A stretch of 64,000 nucleotides of DNA. Origin: Paenibacillus sp. JCM 18996 (GTDB taxonomy: Bacteria > Bacillota > Bacilli > Paenibacillales > NBRC-103111). Position 1 is the stretch's first letter; each line of letters opens with the position of its first letter. The stretch spans positions 1 to 64,000 of the forward strand of contig BBFE01000010.1 of the NCBI GenBank assembly GCA_001313085.1, written 5' to 3'. Of this stretch, positions 29,985 through 41,263 are shown piece after piece. Both the position numbers and the translations under genes were made by a program. The notes beneath the pieces were generated by a model. That model was given only the letters and a program-made list of their open reading frames with translations, made no database searches and was not told the DNA's origin.

Positions 29985-30695
29985 TTAATGAAAGCCTAGA
30001 TACGCGGCCTTAACTTCGGGATCCATCATTAACTCATTGCTCGAACCCGAAATGTTAATCGATCCGTTCTCCAGCACGTAGCCCCGATCGGCAATCGATA
30101 ACGCGACAGGCACGTTCTGCTCGACGACCAGCATAGCCATATCTGTAGTTTTGTGAATTTCTCCAAGCTTTTCATACATCTGTTCCACAATAATGGGCGC
30201 AAGGCCTGACGAAGGCTCATCCAAAATAAGCAGCTTGGGCTTGAGCATTAATCCGCGGGCTACAGCCACCATTTGCTGCTCCCCGCCGGACATCGTTCCC
30301 GCCAGCTGGTCTTTTCGTTCCGCAAGACGCGGGAATAAGCTGAAGACATATTCGAGGCTCTCTTTGCGGTGGGCTTTGGCCTGCTTCCCGTAGGAACCCA
30401 GAACCAAATTATCCAGCACTGTCATTTCCGTGAACACTCTGCGTCCTTCCGGTACATGAGCGACAGCCATGTTGGCAATTTCGTATGCATGCCTGCCGGC
30501 CAGACTGTTTCCATCAAATTGAATACTACCCTGATGCGGGGCCAGCAGACCGCATATAGTTTTGAGCAGCGTGGTCTTTCCCGCCCCATTGCTGCCTACA
30601 ATGGCGACGCATTCACCGCGTTTTACATTCAATGTGATTCCCTGGAGAGCTTTAATCGCGCCGTAAGATACATGCAGATTTTCAACTTTAAGCAT
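29985..30695 (-). CDS. livF: Branched-chain-type ABC importer ATPase LivF, island A
   Basis: This is one of two ATPases of a HAAT-type importer. Walker A is GSNGAGKTTLLK, the ABC signature MSGGEQQMVAVARGL, and Walker B LLILDEPSSGLAP with H-loop region LVVEQNV. The family end EVKAAYLG is present. The frame is complete, 236 residues, apparently without homopolymer breaks. The ATG at 30695 overlaps the stop of livG. Confidence 0.92.
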   Translation of the reverse strand: MLKVENLHVSYGAIKALQGITLNVKRGECVAIVGSNGAGKTTLLKTICGLLAPHQGSIQFDGNSLAGRHAYEIANMAVAHVPEGRRVFTEMTVLDNLVLGSYGKQAKAHRKESLEYVFSLFPRLAERKDQLAGTMSGGEQQMVAVARGLMLKPKLLILDEPSSGLAPIIVEQMYEKLGEIHKTTDMAMLVVEQNVPVALSIADRGYVLENGSINISGSSNELMMDPEVKAAYLGFH

Positions 30696-31423
30696 GCTGT
30701 GCAAACCCCTTCCCCAAATAAGCCTCCATTACGGCAGGATTGCTCATGACCTCTTTCGGCACTCCTTCCGCCAGCTTGGAACCGAAGTTCAAGACGACGA
30801 CTCTGTCGGAGATGGCGTTGATTACTTTCATGACGTGCTCTATGACCACGAGCGTTATCCCTGCATCTTTGACCTTCCAAATCAATTGGATCGCCTCTTC
30901 CACTTCAATGGAGTTTAGTCCGGCCAAAGCTTCGTCGAGCAATAGCAAAACCGGCTTCGTGGCCAGACTCCTGGCGAATTCCAGTCTCCGCTGGTCAATG
31001 ATGGACAATGTCCGCGCCACAGAGTGAGCCTTACTGCCCAGGCCGACAAAATCCACCATTTCCATCGCTTCCCGCTCGGCGGCACGGGTGTTCGAAGTGT
31101 TCAAAAAAGGCGCCGACCATCACGTTCTGCAGCACACTCATTTCCCCGAATGGGCGTGTCACCTGAAAGGTGCGGCTGAGCCTTTTTTTGCAGATCTCGT
31201 TCGGAGACAGTCCGGTGATGTTCCTGCCGTTTAGCTGGACTTGCCCTGTGTCCGGAATGTAGACGCCGGTGATGAGGTTGAAGGTCGTGGATTTGCCCGC
31301 TCCGTTAGGTCCGATGACGCCGAGAATCTCGCCTTTGTTCACATGAAAAGTCAAATCGTTGACGGCGAGGAGACCGCGAAACCGCTTGGTTAACTTGTTC
31401 ACCTGCAAAATCGGCTGGCTCAT
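30688..31423 (-). CDS. livG: Branched-chain-type ABC importer ATPase LivG, island A
   Basis: This is the partner ATPase of LivF. Walker A GPNGAGKSTTFNLITG, a LivG-type SRTFQVTRPFGEMSVLQNVMVG, and Walker B LLLLDEALAGLN with VIEHVMKVI. The ABC signature reads LSIIDQRRLEFAR, a variant of the LSYGxQRRLEIAR seen in LivG, so the second residue of the signature differs from the usual. A break near 31110 splits the protein, about 245 residues. It overlaps livF and abuts livM. Confidence 0.9.
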
Positions 31424-32530
31424 TTACCGGTCGCCTCCTTTTGTCGATTTTCCGCCGGGGAGAATAGCAAGAAGCTTATTGTACAGTCTTGTCAGCGGTC
31501 CGATTAATCCGTTCGGTAGAAGAATGACCACCACCACCAAAATAATGCCGTACAGGATATAATTGATTCCTTGAACGGAGCCGAATCCCAATAAGTCGGT
31601 TATGGAAATCGCGATCTCAATGAAAGCTTCATAATAATGGCGCCGATCACGGGGCCCATCACAGTACCCAGTCCGCCGATGATGGATACCATGGCAAACT
31701 CCACGGACATCGGAACGTCAAACACCGCTTTGGGTTCAATAAAATACATGTACTGCGCATACAGTGTCCCGGCCAGAGACATGGTAAAAGCGCTGATCGC
31801 CAGCGCGATATGCTTCACACGCGGGCTATTCACACCGACAGCCATAGCCGCCTGATCGTCCTGCCCCATGGCTACCATATAGTAACCCAGCCGCGAACGC
31901 TCGATTTTTTTTCACAAGAAAGAGCATTCCTACCAGGAACGCGAGAAAAAAAATATAAAAAAATAAGGCAGTTTATCGGAAAACTGGAGCATCAGGAAGG
32001 AGTCTGCAAAAGGAACCGAGATGCCTTCCGCCCCGCCGGTGAAGCCCCGGAATTTCGTAACCAGCAATAGAGCGACCTGAGAGAACACAATCGTAGCGAT
32101 CGCAAAGTAATGTCCTCTTAATCTCATCAGACTCATTCCCATCACATAACCGACAATAACGGAAAAGATCCCTCCGACAAACATCCCGATCCATGGACTT
32201 ATATGCAGCTTGGTCAGCAGCAGCGTTGAAGTGTAGGCGCCAATCCCGAAGAAGAGAGCGTGCCCGATGGAAACCTGCCTGGCGTATCCGCCAAAAAATA
32301 TTCCACGAAATTCCGGCAATCGAAAACAGCAGAATCATGTTGAGGATATTTTGGTAATATTCGTTCACGGCAAGCGGGGCCAAAGCGAATAAAGTCAGTG
32401 CGAAGACAGGCACATACACCTTGGGCTCAGTAAGAGAAAAAAAAGCACCCAAACCGGCCGACTCGGCGAGCTTCACCGTCCCGCCTGGTTTCACCGGCAT
32501 CGCATCATTTAACTGTTTTTTGTTGGACAT
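31424..32530 (-). CDS. livM: Branched-chain-type ABC importer permease LivM, island A
   Basis: This multispanning inner-membrane permease has the hallmark GYARQVSIGHALFFGIGAYTSTLLL and LRLRGHYFAIATIVFSQVALLL-type segments, then MVSIIGGLGTVMGPVIGAII. The N terminus has about 40 extra hydrophilic residues before the first helix. About 368 residues after repair, with breaks near 32295, 31965, 31910 and 31625. The stop lies directly at the livG start (TAAATG). Confidence 0.9.
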
Positions 32531-32535
32531 TCATA

Positions 32536-33411
32536 TCAGGCCGCTCCCTTTGAAGAAAATAACCCGTTAGGCTTGATGATCAGTACAATAAGGAAAAGGA
32601 TAAACGCTGCCAGAAGCCCGGAGTTTGCGCTAATATACTGGACGCCGAACGATTCGGCGACACCCAGGATCAGGCCGCCGACAAAAGCGCCCTTTAAATT
32701 CCCGAGCCCGCCAAGAATGACAACAATGTAGGCCATAAGTCCAAAGTGCGCCCCGGCGAGCGGCTGCACATACTGGAAAGTGGCTATCGCGGTACCCGCT
32801 GCGCCCGTGAGCGCCGCCGAGATGCCTGCTGCAATCAAAAAAGATCCGGTTCGTATTTATGCCCATCAGCATTGCGGTTTCCCGGTCCAATCTGGCCGCC
32901 TTCATCGCTTTGCCCAAATCCGTCCTGGAAAGGAACAGGAACAGAAGCGCAGCGAGCACGATCGACAGGACGAAAGCTGCCAGCATATTCACCGGAATTA
33001 CCAACTGCCCAAGCTTCAATACTTTTTTTCTCTCCAGCCAAAATTGATTGAACGCGTCGTGGATCCGAATACCATCAAGGCACCATTTTGCAGAACCAGC
33101 TGCATTCCTACGGTCAAAAAATATTTGCGTCAGCGGAGGCGCTTTCATAATATGGGCGAATAAATATTTTTTTGGATGATTACCCCGACCAGGAACATTG
33201 CGGGAACAGATACCAATAACGTGATGAGCGGATCCATTCCGCTGAACACCCAGGCCCAGTAGGAAGTGTACATTCCCAGCATGACAAACTCGCCATGGGC
33301 AAAATTTACAATATCGACCACTCCGAACAGCAAGGTTAAACCGATACTGATCAGAGCGTAAATCCCGCCGATTAAAAGTCCGTTAATCAGCACCTGCAGG
33401 AATAAATCCAT
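32536..33411 (-). CDS. livH: Branched-chain-type ABC importer permease LivH, island A
   Basis: This is the second permease of the importer. Hallmarks are GGIYALISIGLTLLFGVVDIVNFAHGEFVMLGMY and LGKAMKAARLDRETAMLMGIN, then MAYIVVILGGLGNLKGAFVGGLILG. About 292 residues after repair of T-run breaks near 33170, 33115, 33025 and 32840. It is followed closely by livM. Confidence 0.9.
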
Positions 33412-33484
33412 GACTTCACCGCCTATTGTTAGTTCGGATTGTAATAGGGAGCGGAGAAACTCCACTCCCGTTGCCAGCTTTCGG

Positions 33485-34747
33485 TTACTTGAATTCCGCC
33501 TTGGCGTCTTCCTTCGGGTACACGGTTTTAGGTATGCCGTCCTGCCACTGAATCATGACCGGATGCACATTCTTGTTCCAGCCGGTTTGGTCGAATTCAA
33601 TATTGCCGCCAGGCATGATATTTCCCTTATCTCCTTCTTTTAATTGAAGGGAAGCCAATGCGTCACGGATTTTCTGAGGCTCCGCCGATGCGGCTTTTTT
33701 CAATCGCCTGTGCGATCACCCATGTCGCCGAATAGGCTTCGCCGGAATGTTCAGTGATGAACTCGCCGTTCTTTTCCTTATAACGCTTGGCCACATCCTC
33801 GATCCCCGGCTTGTTCACGTCCAGGTTCCAGGAGGCCACGGATACTACCCCTTCCGCGTTTTTTTGCCTAATTCATTGTAAAACTCAGGCATCAAATACC
33901 CGCTCCGCCGCCCACTGTCGTAATATTGACGCCAAGCTGCTTGATCGTCTTTTTGAATCAGGATCGCGTCCTGCAGGTAGGATACCGGGAACAAAATTTC
34001 CGCTCCGGTTGATTTGATCTTATTTACAAGAGGGGAAGCGTCTGCGAAGTTGGCTGGTACGGCTCGGAAAGCACAACATCAAGCCCGAGTTCCTTCGCGG
34101 TCTTGATCAGTCCTTCGGAAGTGGAAGTGCCGTAGCTGGTTTCCTCGAATACAATCGCCACTTTTGGCTTTTTTGCCCAGCCTCTCCACAAGGTATTTCT
34201 TGGCGAATTCTACCTGGGTACGTCCGAACATAGAACCTTTGGGGGAGACCTGGAACAAGTACTTCATTCCACGGGAGGTTAAATTGTCTGAAATTGAAGC
34301 GGTTACAAAAGGAATTTTAGCTCTCTCGGCCACCTCGGATGTAACAAGGGACAGCGAGCTGTTGTAGTCTCCGGTTATAGCCGACACCTTTTTTGTTCTG
34401 GATCAGACGCTCCGTTGCGGATTTCGCCGTTTCCGGCTTGTCGCTTGGATCAACGATTTCCAGTTTGATTTTGGCGCCGCCAAGCGATTTGATGCCTCCT
34501 GCGGCATTGATGTCATCAGCCGCCAATTGAACCGCTTTCAAAGCTGCGCCGCCCAGACGCGCCAAGCTGGCCGACGTAGGATAAAGAACGCCTACCACCA
34601 CTTCATCCACTTTACTGCTTTTTTTCCTCCGGCCGTTTTCTCGCCTGCTCCCTGCTTGGCCGAACCTTTATCGCTGCATGCCGTGAGGCTGAGTGCCAGC
34701 ACTCCGGAAAGCGCGGCCGCCGTAAATTTGTTAGCCCAACCTTTCAT
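33485..34747 (-). CDS. livK: Branched-chain-type ABC substrate-binding lipoprotein LivK-like, island A
   Basis: The N terminus is a lipoprotein signal (ALSGVLALSLTACSDKG, lipobox LTAC). The mature part has EVVVGVLYPTSASLARLGGAALKAVQLAADDINAAGG, then AITGDYNSSLSLVTSEVAER and FQVSPKGSMFGRTQ. It ends with an LKEGDKGNIMPGGNIEFD domain. About 418 residues after repair. Such proteins bind amino acids, amides, aromatic acids or short organic acids; the neighbours favour an organic or hydroxy acid. Breaks occur near 34615, 34390, 34165, 33860 and 33700. Confidence 0.88.
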
Positions 34748-34771
34748 TTAGAACCCTCCCTGAATTGTGAT

Positions 34772-36376
34772 CTATTTGATTTTTTTTATTAGATTGGGAC
34801 TCAAGATGCATAAGGCCCAAATAATAAATGCGTTCATCCATCAGCTTGAGATTGGGAGAAACCGCCGGAACGAATTCCATCTGCTCAAGCACATCCCTCT
34901 TCAAGTCGATCCCCGGTGCGATCTCAATTAATTCCAGGCCTTTATGCGTCAACTGCAGGACCGCTCTTTCCGTTACAAAAAAAGAACCGGTTGGTTACGC
35001 TCTGCCGCGAATTTTCCATTGAACGTTATCTGCTGGACGTTGCCGACAAATTTTTTTAAATCTGCCCTCCTGCCTGATCCGCAACCTGCCGTTTTCAACC
35101 GCTATTTCGAGTCCGCCGGAGGTGAAGGTCGAGCAAAAAAATCACTTTTTTTTGGCGGTTTGGGTAATATCGATAAAGCCTCCGCAGCCCGGGGCGCGAT
35201 GCCCGAACTTGCTTACATTGACATTTCCTTCACAGTCGATTTCGGCGGCTCCCATAAAAGTGGCGTCCACTCCGCAGCCATTGTAATAGTCAAATTGGTA
35301 CGCATTGTCGATGATCGCCTCGGCATTCCTGGTTACCCCGAAATCCCCGCCTCCGACTGCAATACCGCCTATGGCTCCCACCTCGATCGACAGCGACACC
35401 TTGCCGTCCATTCTTTCCTCGCCAATGATGGGGCCAATCGCATCCCCCGGAATCCCCACGCCGAGGTTCACAGTATCCCCTGTGTTCATTTCCATTACCG
35501 CTCTTCTGCCAATCAGCTTCCTCATATCCAGGCCGGTCATTTCGCGGACAACGCTTTGAGGCTGTTTGATTTTTTTCCCAAAATATGCGGATCATAATAC
35601 ACCGACGAGGTCATTCGATGATTTTCCGCCGGATTCTCACATACGACGACTTCGTCGACGAAGATCCTTGGGACCGCTACATCCTTCGCCTGCAAGGAAT
35701 TCCCCCGCACAATCCTCTTCACTTGAAAAAAATGACTCTGCCGCCGCATGCTTTCACAGCCTGGACAGCGGACATGACCTCCAATTTCGCGCATTCGTCC
35801 TCCATTGTGATATTGCCGTATTCATCAGCCGCAGTTCCTCTGCCTATATATAAATCGAAGGAGAGGCTCGGATAAAAGAGATAGTCCTTACCATTGAGTT
35901 GATGATACTGAACCGTTTCGAAACGCTGTCAATAGCCTTCTGGTTCATCTTCCCCCCTTCCAGCCTGGGATCCACAAAGGTCGAAAGTCCGATGGTGGAG
36001 AGAACTCCCGGCTTCCCGGAAGCGGCTGCCTTGTACATGGAGAGGATCTGGCCCATCGGAAGGCAGAAAGCTTCGACTTTATTCTGCTTTATTAAATTTT
36101 CCAGTTTGGGCGACAGCCCCAGTGGGTTCCTATAATTCTCTTTAACAGCGGAACATGGGCAAAATGCTCCATCCCGCGCACAGTGTCGCTTTGGCCGGCT
36201 GAATGCACGAAAGTCAGATCTCTGGGCGTACCGGTTTCGAGAAAGCGCTCTTCGATTTTTTTTGATAAATTTCCTCCGCCACGCCGACCAAACTAAAGCC
36301 GGTTGTCAGCAGACTTGTGTTATCCTTTATGCTGGCCGCCACTTCCGATGCGGTAGAAATTTTTTTACCTTTTGAG

Positions 36377-36402
<26 letters not shown>
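34772..36402 (-). CDS. Acyl-CoA:carboxylate CoA-transferase, copy 2
   Basis: This is a paralogue of the gene at 27872-29479 with the same fused organisation. N-terminal [16 protein letters not shown] and [15 protein letters not shown]-terminal [23 protein letters not shown], catalytic region [18 protein letters not shown] and the end [28 protein letters not shown]. About 540 residues after repair. A TTG near 36381, 9 nt after GGAGGTGG and overlapping the SDR stop, is the likelier start but needs one extra A; the observed frame opens further upstream at 36402. It has two copies in one island, suggesting activation of two different acids. Confidence 0.86.
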
Positions 36403-37124
<722 letters not shown>

Positions 37125-37137
37125 TGCGTTCATTCCT

Positions 37138-38331
37138 TCACTGGTTTGATTTAAGCCCTTTCAAAAAAATCGTCGCGATCCCTTGCCCGCCGCCAATGCA
37201 CATTGTAACAACCCCGTATTTGGAAGCACGTCTCTCCATCTCGGCCAATAGCTTCACCGTAAGGATACAGCCTGTTGCTCCAATCGGGTGCCCCAACGCG
37301 ATGGCGCCGCCGTTCACATTGACTTTGAGCGGGTCGATATCCAGATCCTTGATTACAGCCACCGACTGAGAAGCAAACGCCTCGTTAAGCTCCATCAAAT
37401 CGATATCGTTCAAAGTAAGACCGGCTTTCTGCAGCACTTTCTTCACTGCCGGCGCAGGCGCGAAGCCCATAATTTCAGGGTCCACGCCAGCCACCGCCTG
37501 TTCACGCACATAGGCCAGCGGCTTTAAGCCTAACTCCCGTGCCTTGTCGGCGCTCATCACGACGACGGCTGCGGCGGCATCATTGATCCCGGATGAATTT
37601 CCCGCCGTCACCGTGCCTCCATCTTGAAAAGCCGGCTTGAGAGCCGCCAGCTTCTCTAAAGTGGTTCCTCTCCTCGGATGTTCATCGGTGTCAAACACAA
37701 TCGTTTCGCCTCTGCGCTGCGGAATTTCAACCGGAACGATTTCGTACTTAAACTTTCCGCCGTCTATCGCTGCAATCGCTTTGTTCTGGCTTTCAAAGGC
37801 GAATCGGTCCTGTTCTTCCCGGGTTACGTTAAAGCGCTTACTAACGGTTTCTGCCGTAATGCCCATGGGATAATTGCCAAACGGGTCGGTAAGGGCGGTC
37901 AACAGTCCGTCTTCCAATTGGGAATGTCCGTATCTGTAGCCATATCGCGCTTTCCGGACGTAGTACGGAAGTTGATCCATATTTTCCGTGCCCGCGGCCA
38001 CAATAATATCCGCTTCTCCGGCACGAATGGCTTGAGCGGCATTATTGATCGCCTGCAGGCCGGACCCGCATAAGCGGTTCACGCTGTAGGCATTGCTGTG
38101 GCTGGGCAATCCGGCTCGGAGCGCGCACATCCTGGCGATAAAAGCGCTTTCAGCAATCTGTCCGACACATCCGACGATGACATCCTCAACCAATTCCGGG
38201 GCAACCGCGGCTCGGTTTACGGCCTCCTTTATGGCGATTGCGCCCAAATCCGCCGCATGAATATCCTTCAACGCGCCGCCAAAAGTGCCTATCGCGGTAC
38301 GAGCCGCGCCTGCGATCACAACATCCTTCAT
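37138..38331 (-). CDS. Acetyl-CoA acyltransferase (thiolase)
   Basis: This thiolase cleaves 3-oxoacyl-CoA to acetyl-CoA, or condenses acetyl-CoA. Catalytic Cys is in [22 protein letters not shown]-terminal [33 protein letters not shown] (His) and [12 protein letters not shown] are complete. It opens [21 protein letters not shown]. About 397 residues. The frame is intact to the end, but the seven T after IAT probably should be five, giving the usual tail ERA and a stop slightly earlier. GAGGGAAC precedes ATG 38331. It is the first structural gene after the LacI regulator. Confidence 0.92.
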   Translation of the reverse strand: MKDVVIAGAARTAIGTFGGALKDIHAADLGAIAIKEAVNRAAVAPELVEDVIVGCVGQIAESAFIARMCALRAGLPSHSNAYSVNRLCGSGLQAINNAAQAIRAGEADIIVAAGTENMDQLPYYVRKARYGYRYGHSQLEDGLLTALTDPFGNYPMGITAETVSKRFNVTREEQDRFAFESQNKAIAAIDGGKFKYEIVPVEIPQRRGETIVFDTDEHPRRGTTLEKLAALKPAFQDGGTVTAGNSSGINDAAAAVVVMSADKARELGLKPLAYVREQAVAGVDPEIMGFAPAPAVKKVLQKAGLTLNDIDLMELNEAFASQSVAVIKDLDIDPLKVNVNGGAIALGHPIGATGCILTVKLLAEMERRASKYGVVTMCIGGGQGIATIFLKGLKSNQ

Positions 38332-38387
38332 CCTTGTTCCCTCCACAAAGTTTAATTCGCTTTTTTTACAGTCTGCGACAGACCGGT

Positions 38388-39392
38388 TCAGGTTGGACTG
38401 CCGCAGCTTTCGCGTACTACCAGCGACGGAGTTAATATAATTTGCTTATGCTGGTCCTCATTGTTGTCCTCGATCATTTGCAAAAGAAACTCCATCGCAT
38501 GCTTTCCCATCTCATAAGTGGGGTGTGAAATGGTAGACAAAGGCACGATAAAATTTTCCGAAAACGGGTTGTTATCGTTTCCCATCACGGCGATTTCATC
38601 AGGCACCCGGACACCGGACTCCCTTAACGCCTTGATCGCGCCGAACGCCACGAGGTCACTCGCAGCGCAAATCGCATCCGGCAGCTCCTTCACTCGGCTC
38701 AACAGCTGCCGCACAAGCGCATAACCGGATTCCTGGGAATAATCCCCGTGGAAAACTAACGAATCGTCGATCGTCAGCCCGTTTTGGTTCATTCCGCTGA
38801 CGAAGCCTTCCCATCTTTCCTTCGCTGTGGAAATACGTTGATCCCCGGCAAAGTAGGCTATCCTCTTATGTCCCAGCGAAGCTAAATGCTTGACCGCCAG
38901 CTCGGTTGTAAGCGGATTGTTGATGCCGACGTAATTTTTTTATCGTAAGCAGGAGGCTTCCGGTTAAGCAGCACATATTTTAAACCGGTCTTTTCCACCT
39001 GCAGTAAATCCTCTTGATTCGAAATATTGGCTAAAAGCAGCCCATCCACCCGCTTCTCGACCATTAGGTCCAAATAATTGAGAAAGCGCCGATGTTCGTC
39101 TGAAGTATTGCAGAGAATAAGGCTGAAGTTATTTTTAATGGCGGCATCGTCCATACCTTTGACCATCGACGGATAGTACGGATTTAAAATATCTGTCATA
39201 ATCAATCCCAAAGTATGGGTACTTTTCATTTTGAGGCTTCTCGCCACCGCATTGCCGGTAATTCAATTCCTCAATCGCTTTCCGGACCCGTTCAGTGAGC
39301 TCCGGGCTGACATAAGCGGATTTATTGATCACAGCCGATACTGTGGCGATGGAAGTGCCGGCTCTCTTGGAGATATCCTTCATCGTTACCAT
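38388..39392 (-). CDS. LacI-family transcriptional regulator, island A
   Basis: The N-terminal helix-turn-helix is MKDISKRAGTSIATVSAVINKSAYVSPELTERVRKAIEELNY, typical of LacI. The periplasmic-binding-like core has TLGLIMTDILNPYYPSMVKGMDD, CNTSDEHRRFLNYLDLM, and AICAASDLVAFGAIKALRESGVRVPDEIAVMG. It ends HAMEFLLQMIED. About 335 residues. Breaks occur near 38940 (T run) and near 39250, where about two bases of the hinge (NYR-x-NAVARSL) appear lost. GGAGGAG precedes ATG 39392. A perfect 16-bp palindrome sits just upstream, so the gene probably autoregulates and controls island A. Confidence 0.9.
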
Positions 39393-39416
39393 AGCTGACT
39401 CCTCCGTGAAACGCTT

Positions 39417-39432
39417 AGCTAAACGTTTAGCT
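39417..39432. promoter_or_regulatory. LacI-type operator, perfect palindrome
   Basis: AGCTAAACGTTTAGCT is its own reverse complement, centred on the CG typical of LacI-family sites. It lies 25 bp upstream of the regulator start codon. Confidence 0.75.
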
Positions 39433-39518
39433 GTAACGGCTAAAAAAAATCGATCAGAAGCATCGAAAAGTAAAGTTTCCTCAAAAAAGCAACCTGTGAT
39501 TCTAATCGAAATTTCTTC

Positions 39519-39534
39519 AGCGAAACGTTTAGTT
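39519..39534. promoter_or_regulatory. Second LacI-type operator
   Basis: AGCGAAACGTTTAGTT matches the upstream palindrome in 13 of 16 positions, 102 bp away, a spacing that could allow looping. Confidence 0.6.
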
Positions 39535-39766
39535 GTGCTTTGTTGTTAATTATAAAAAAACAATTTCTTAATTAGCAACAATTTTTTTTCTAATCTTCAG
39601 AAATCTCTTCACTCACATCTGCAAGCTGTGCCTGGCTTGGCTTTTTTTTAATACGATCGAAATTTTTTGATAATTGGCTTATCCCCGGCATTTAGTTATT
39701 TATACAGGCAAGAATGCTGTTTTGAGATCATATCCTTAGGTAAAACAAAAGGAAGGGATGATTTAC
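39535..39766. other. Intergenic region
   Basis: A/T-rich region between the divergent LacI gene and the Tyr-rich gene. No gene recognised; promoters of both must lie here or in the adjoining operator region. Confidence 0.35.
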
Positions 39767-39997
39767 TTGTCTTATAGTTACAGCCATCCGCATCATCATC
39801 ACTATCCTCACTACCCGTATTATCCTTATTATCCGTATTATCCTTATTATCCGTATCCTTATTATCCGTACTATCCGTATTACCCTCCTTACTATCCATA
39901 CCCACCTTACTACGGCGGCTATCCTTATTCTCCATATCCTTACGGCGGAGCATCTCAATATGGCGCACAGCATCAAAGCGGACAACGGGAGCAATAG
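39767..39997 (+). CDS. Tyr/Pro/His-rich low-complexity protein (possible spore coat or surface protein)
   Basis: About 76 residues begin SYSYSHPHHHHYPHYP and continue with repeats of YYPY, then PPYYGGYPYSPYPYGG. More than half of the residues are Tyr or Pro. The DNA repeats the word TATTATCCG/TATTATCCT in 9-15 bp steps. Two starts are possible: ATG 39758, which overlaps AAGGAAGGG too closely, and TTG 39767, 9 nt from it, which I prefer. Tyr-rich proteins are known in spore coats, where cross-linking of tyrosines occurs, but this assignment is by composition only. Confidence 0.65.
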   Translation: MSYSYSHPHHHHYPHYPYYPYYPYYPYYPYPYYPYYPYYPPYYPYPPYYGGYPYSPYPYGGASQYGAQHQSGQREQ

Positions 39998-40006
39998 CAA
40001 TTCTTT

Positions 40007-40049
40007 AAAGGAGATTGGGCTCTAAATCCGGTCTCCTTTTCTTTTTTTT
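40007..40049 (+). terminator. Terminator after the Tyr-rich gene
   Basis: AAAGGAGATTGGG pairs with TCCGGTCTCCTTTT (two G-T pairs) around CTCTAAA, followed by CTTTTTTTT. Confidence 0.75.
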
Positions 40050-40187
40050 GACAAGTTTAAGTTTGAAAAAAAGGTATACCTGTGAGCGCATCAAAAGCTG
40101 CCTCTACCCAATATCTCCGTGATGCTCTCATCAAAAGCTGCGTCTGCGCCTATGATTTGAAACGCTTACTTAATACTTATTTCATCT

Positions 40188-41161
40188 CTAACGTTTTAAT
40201 TCTTCTACCAGATTAGGGGGAACCTCATCTTTGACAGCCTTCACTAAATTTTGCGCCGCGAGCATGGCCATATCAAATCGTGTCTTCTCCGTAGCAGACC
40301 CGATATGCGGGAGGGCCACAACGTTAGGCAGCTTTAAAAGAGGGTTATTCGGTTCCACAGGTTCGTGCTCGAAAACATCGAGACCGGCTCCGCCAATGTC
40401 CCCTTTTTTTCAATGCGTCAATGAGTGCCTCCTCATCCACCGTTTGACCCCGGGAAGCATTGATAAAGATCGCTGTTTTTTTTCATCAGCGCCAGTTCCT
40501 CTCGGCCAATTAAATGGACGGTTTCCGCTGTCAATGGGGTCATCAGCACGACAAAATCAGACTCCTGAAGGAGATCCTGCAAGGTTCGGTACTTCACACC
40601 CAGCTTTGCTCTGCCGCCATTTTTTCTTGTCCGGTTAAAGTAAGCGACATCCATACTAAAGCCAAATTTTGCGCGCCTTGCTACCGCCTCCCCGATCCTT
40701 CCCATGCCGATAATGCCGAGTCTAGTATGATGAACATCCATGCCAAACAGGTGATTGTCGCTTCCCGTCTGCCACTTTCCATCCTTCACATAACGGTCGA
40801 GCTCCGGTATCCTTCTTGCTGCAGCCAAGATCAGTCCAAAGACGAGATCCGCCACTGTTTCATCCAATACGGCAGGAGTATTCGTCCCGATAACCCCTCT
40901 GGCTTCATGGCGGCTATGTCGAAATTATTGTAGCCAACAGACACATTGCTGACGATTTTTTAACTTGGGCGCAAGATCTAAAAGTTCTTGATCGATTTTA
41001 CCGCCAGAGATTAAAAGTCCATCCACATCTGAAAGTTCTGCCAACAACTGACTGCGAGGAATCGCTTCTTCCGAATCCCATTTTCGGTAATCACAATGCT
41101 CTCCTATGTAGTCTTCCACTTCCTTTGGAATTGGCTTTGCCAGGAAAACTTTAGGTTTCAT
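40188..41161 (-). CDS. D-2-hydroxyacid dehydrogenase (glyoxylate/hydroxypyruvate reductase type)
   Basis: This NAD(P)-dependent D-isomer-specific dehydrogenase begins [22 protein letters not shown]. The cofactor domain is [17 protein letters not shown], and the family catalytic residues are in [18 protein letters not shown] and the final [16 protein letters not shown] (His). About 325 residues after breaks near 40960, 40480 and 40405 are repaired. A break near 40890 costs the segment between KARG and PAVLDET until corrected. AAAGGAGA precedes ATG 41161. It is the last gene of island B. Confidence 0.88.
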
Positions 41162-41263
41162 CCTGAATTTGTCTCCTTTGCGCATAACAGGTTTTTTTGA
41201 AAAGCCATTATCCAAAGGAGAGGCAATGACCCTTCCTTTGGACAACAGAAGCAGGTGATCCGG

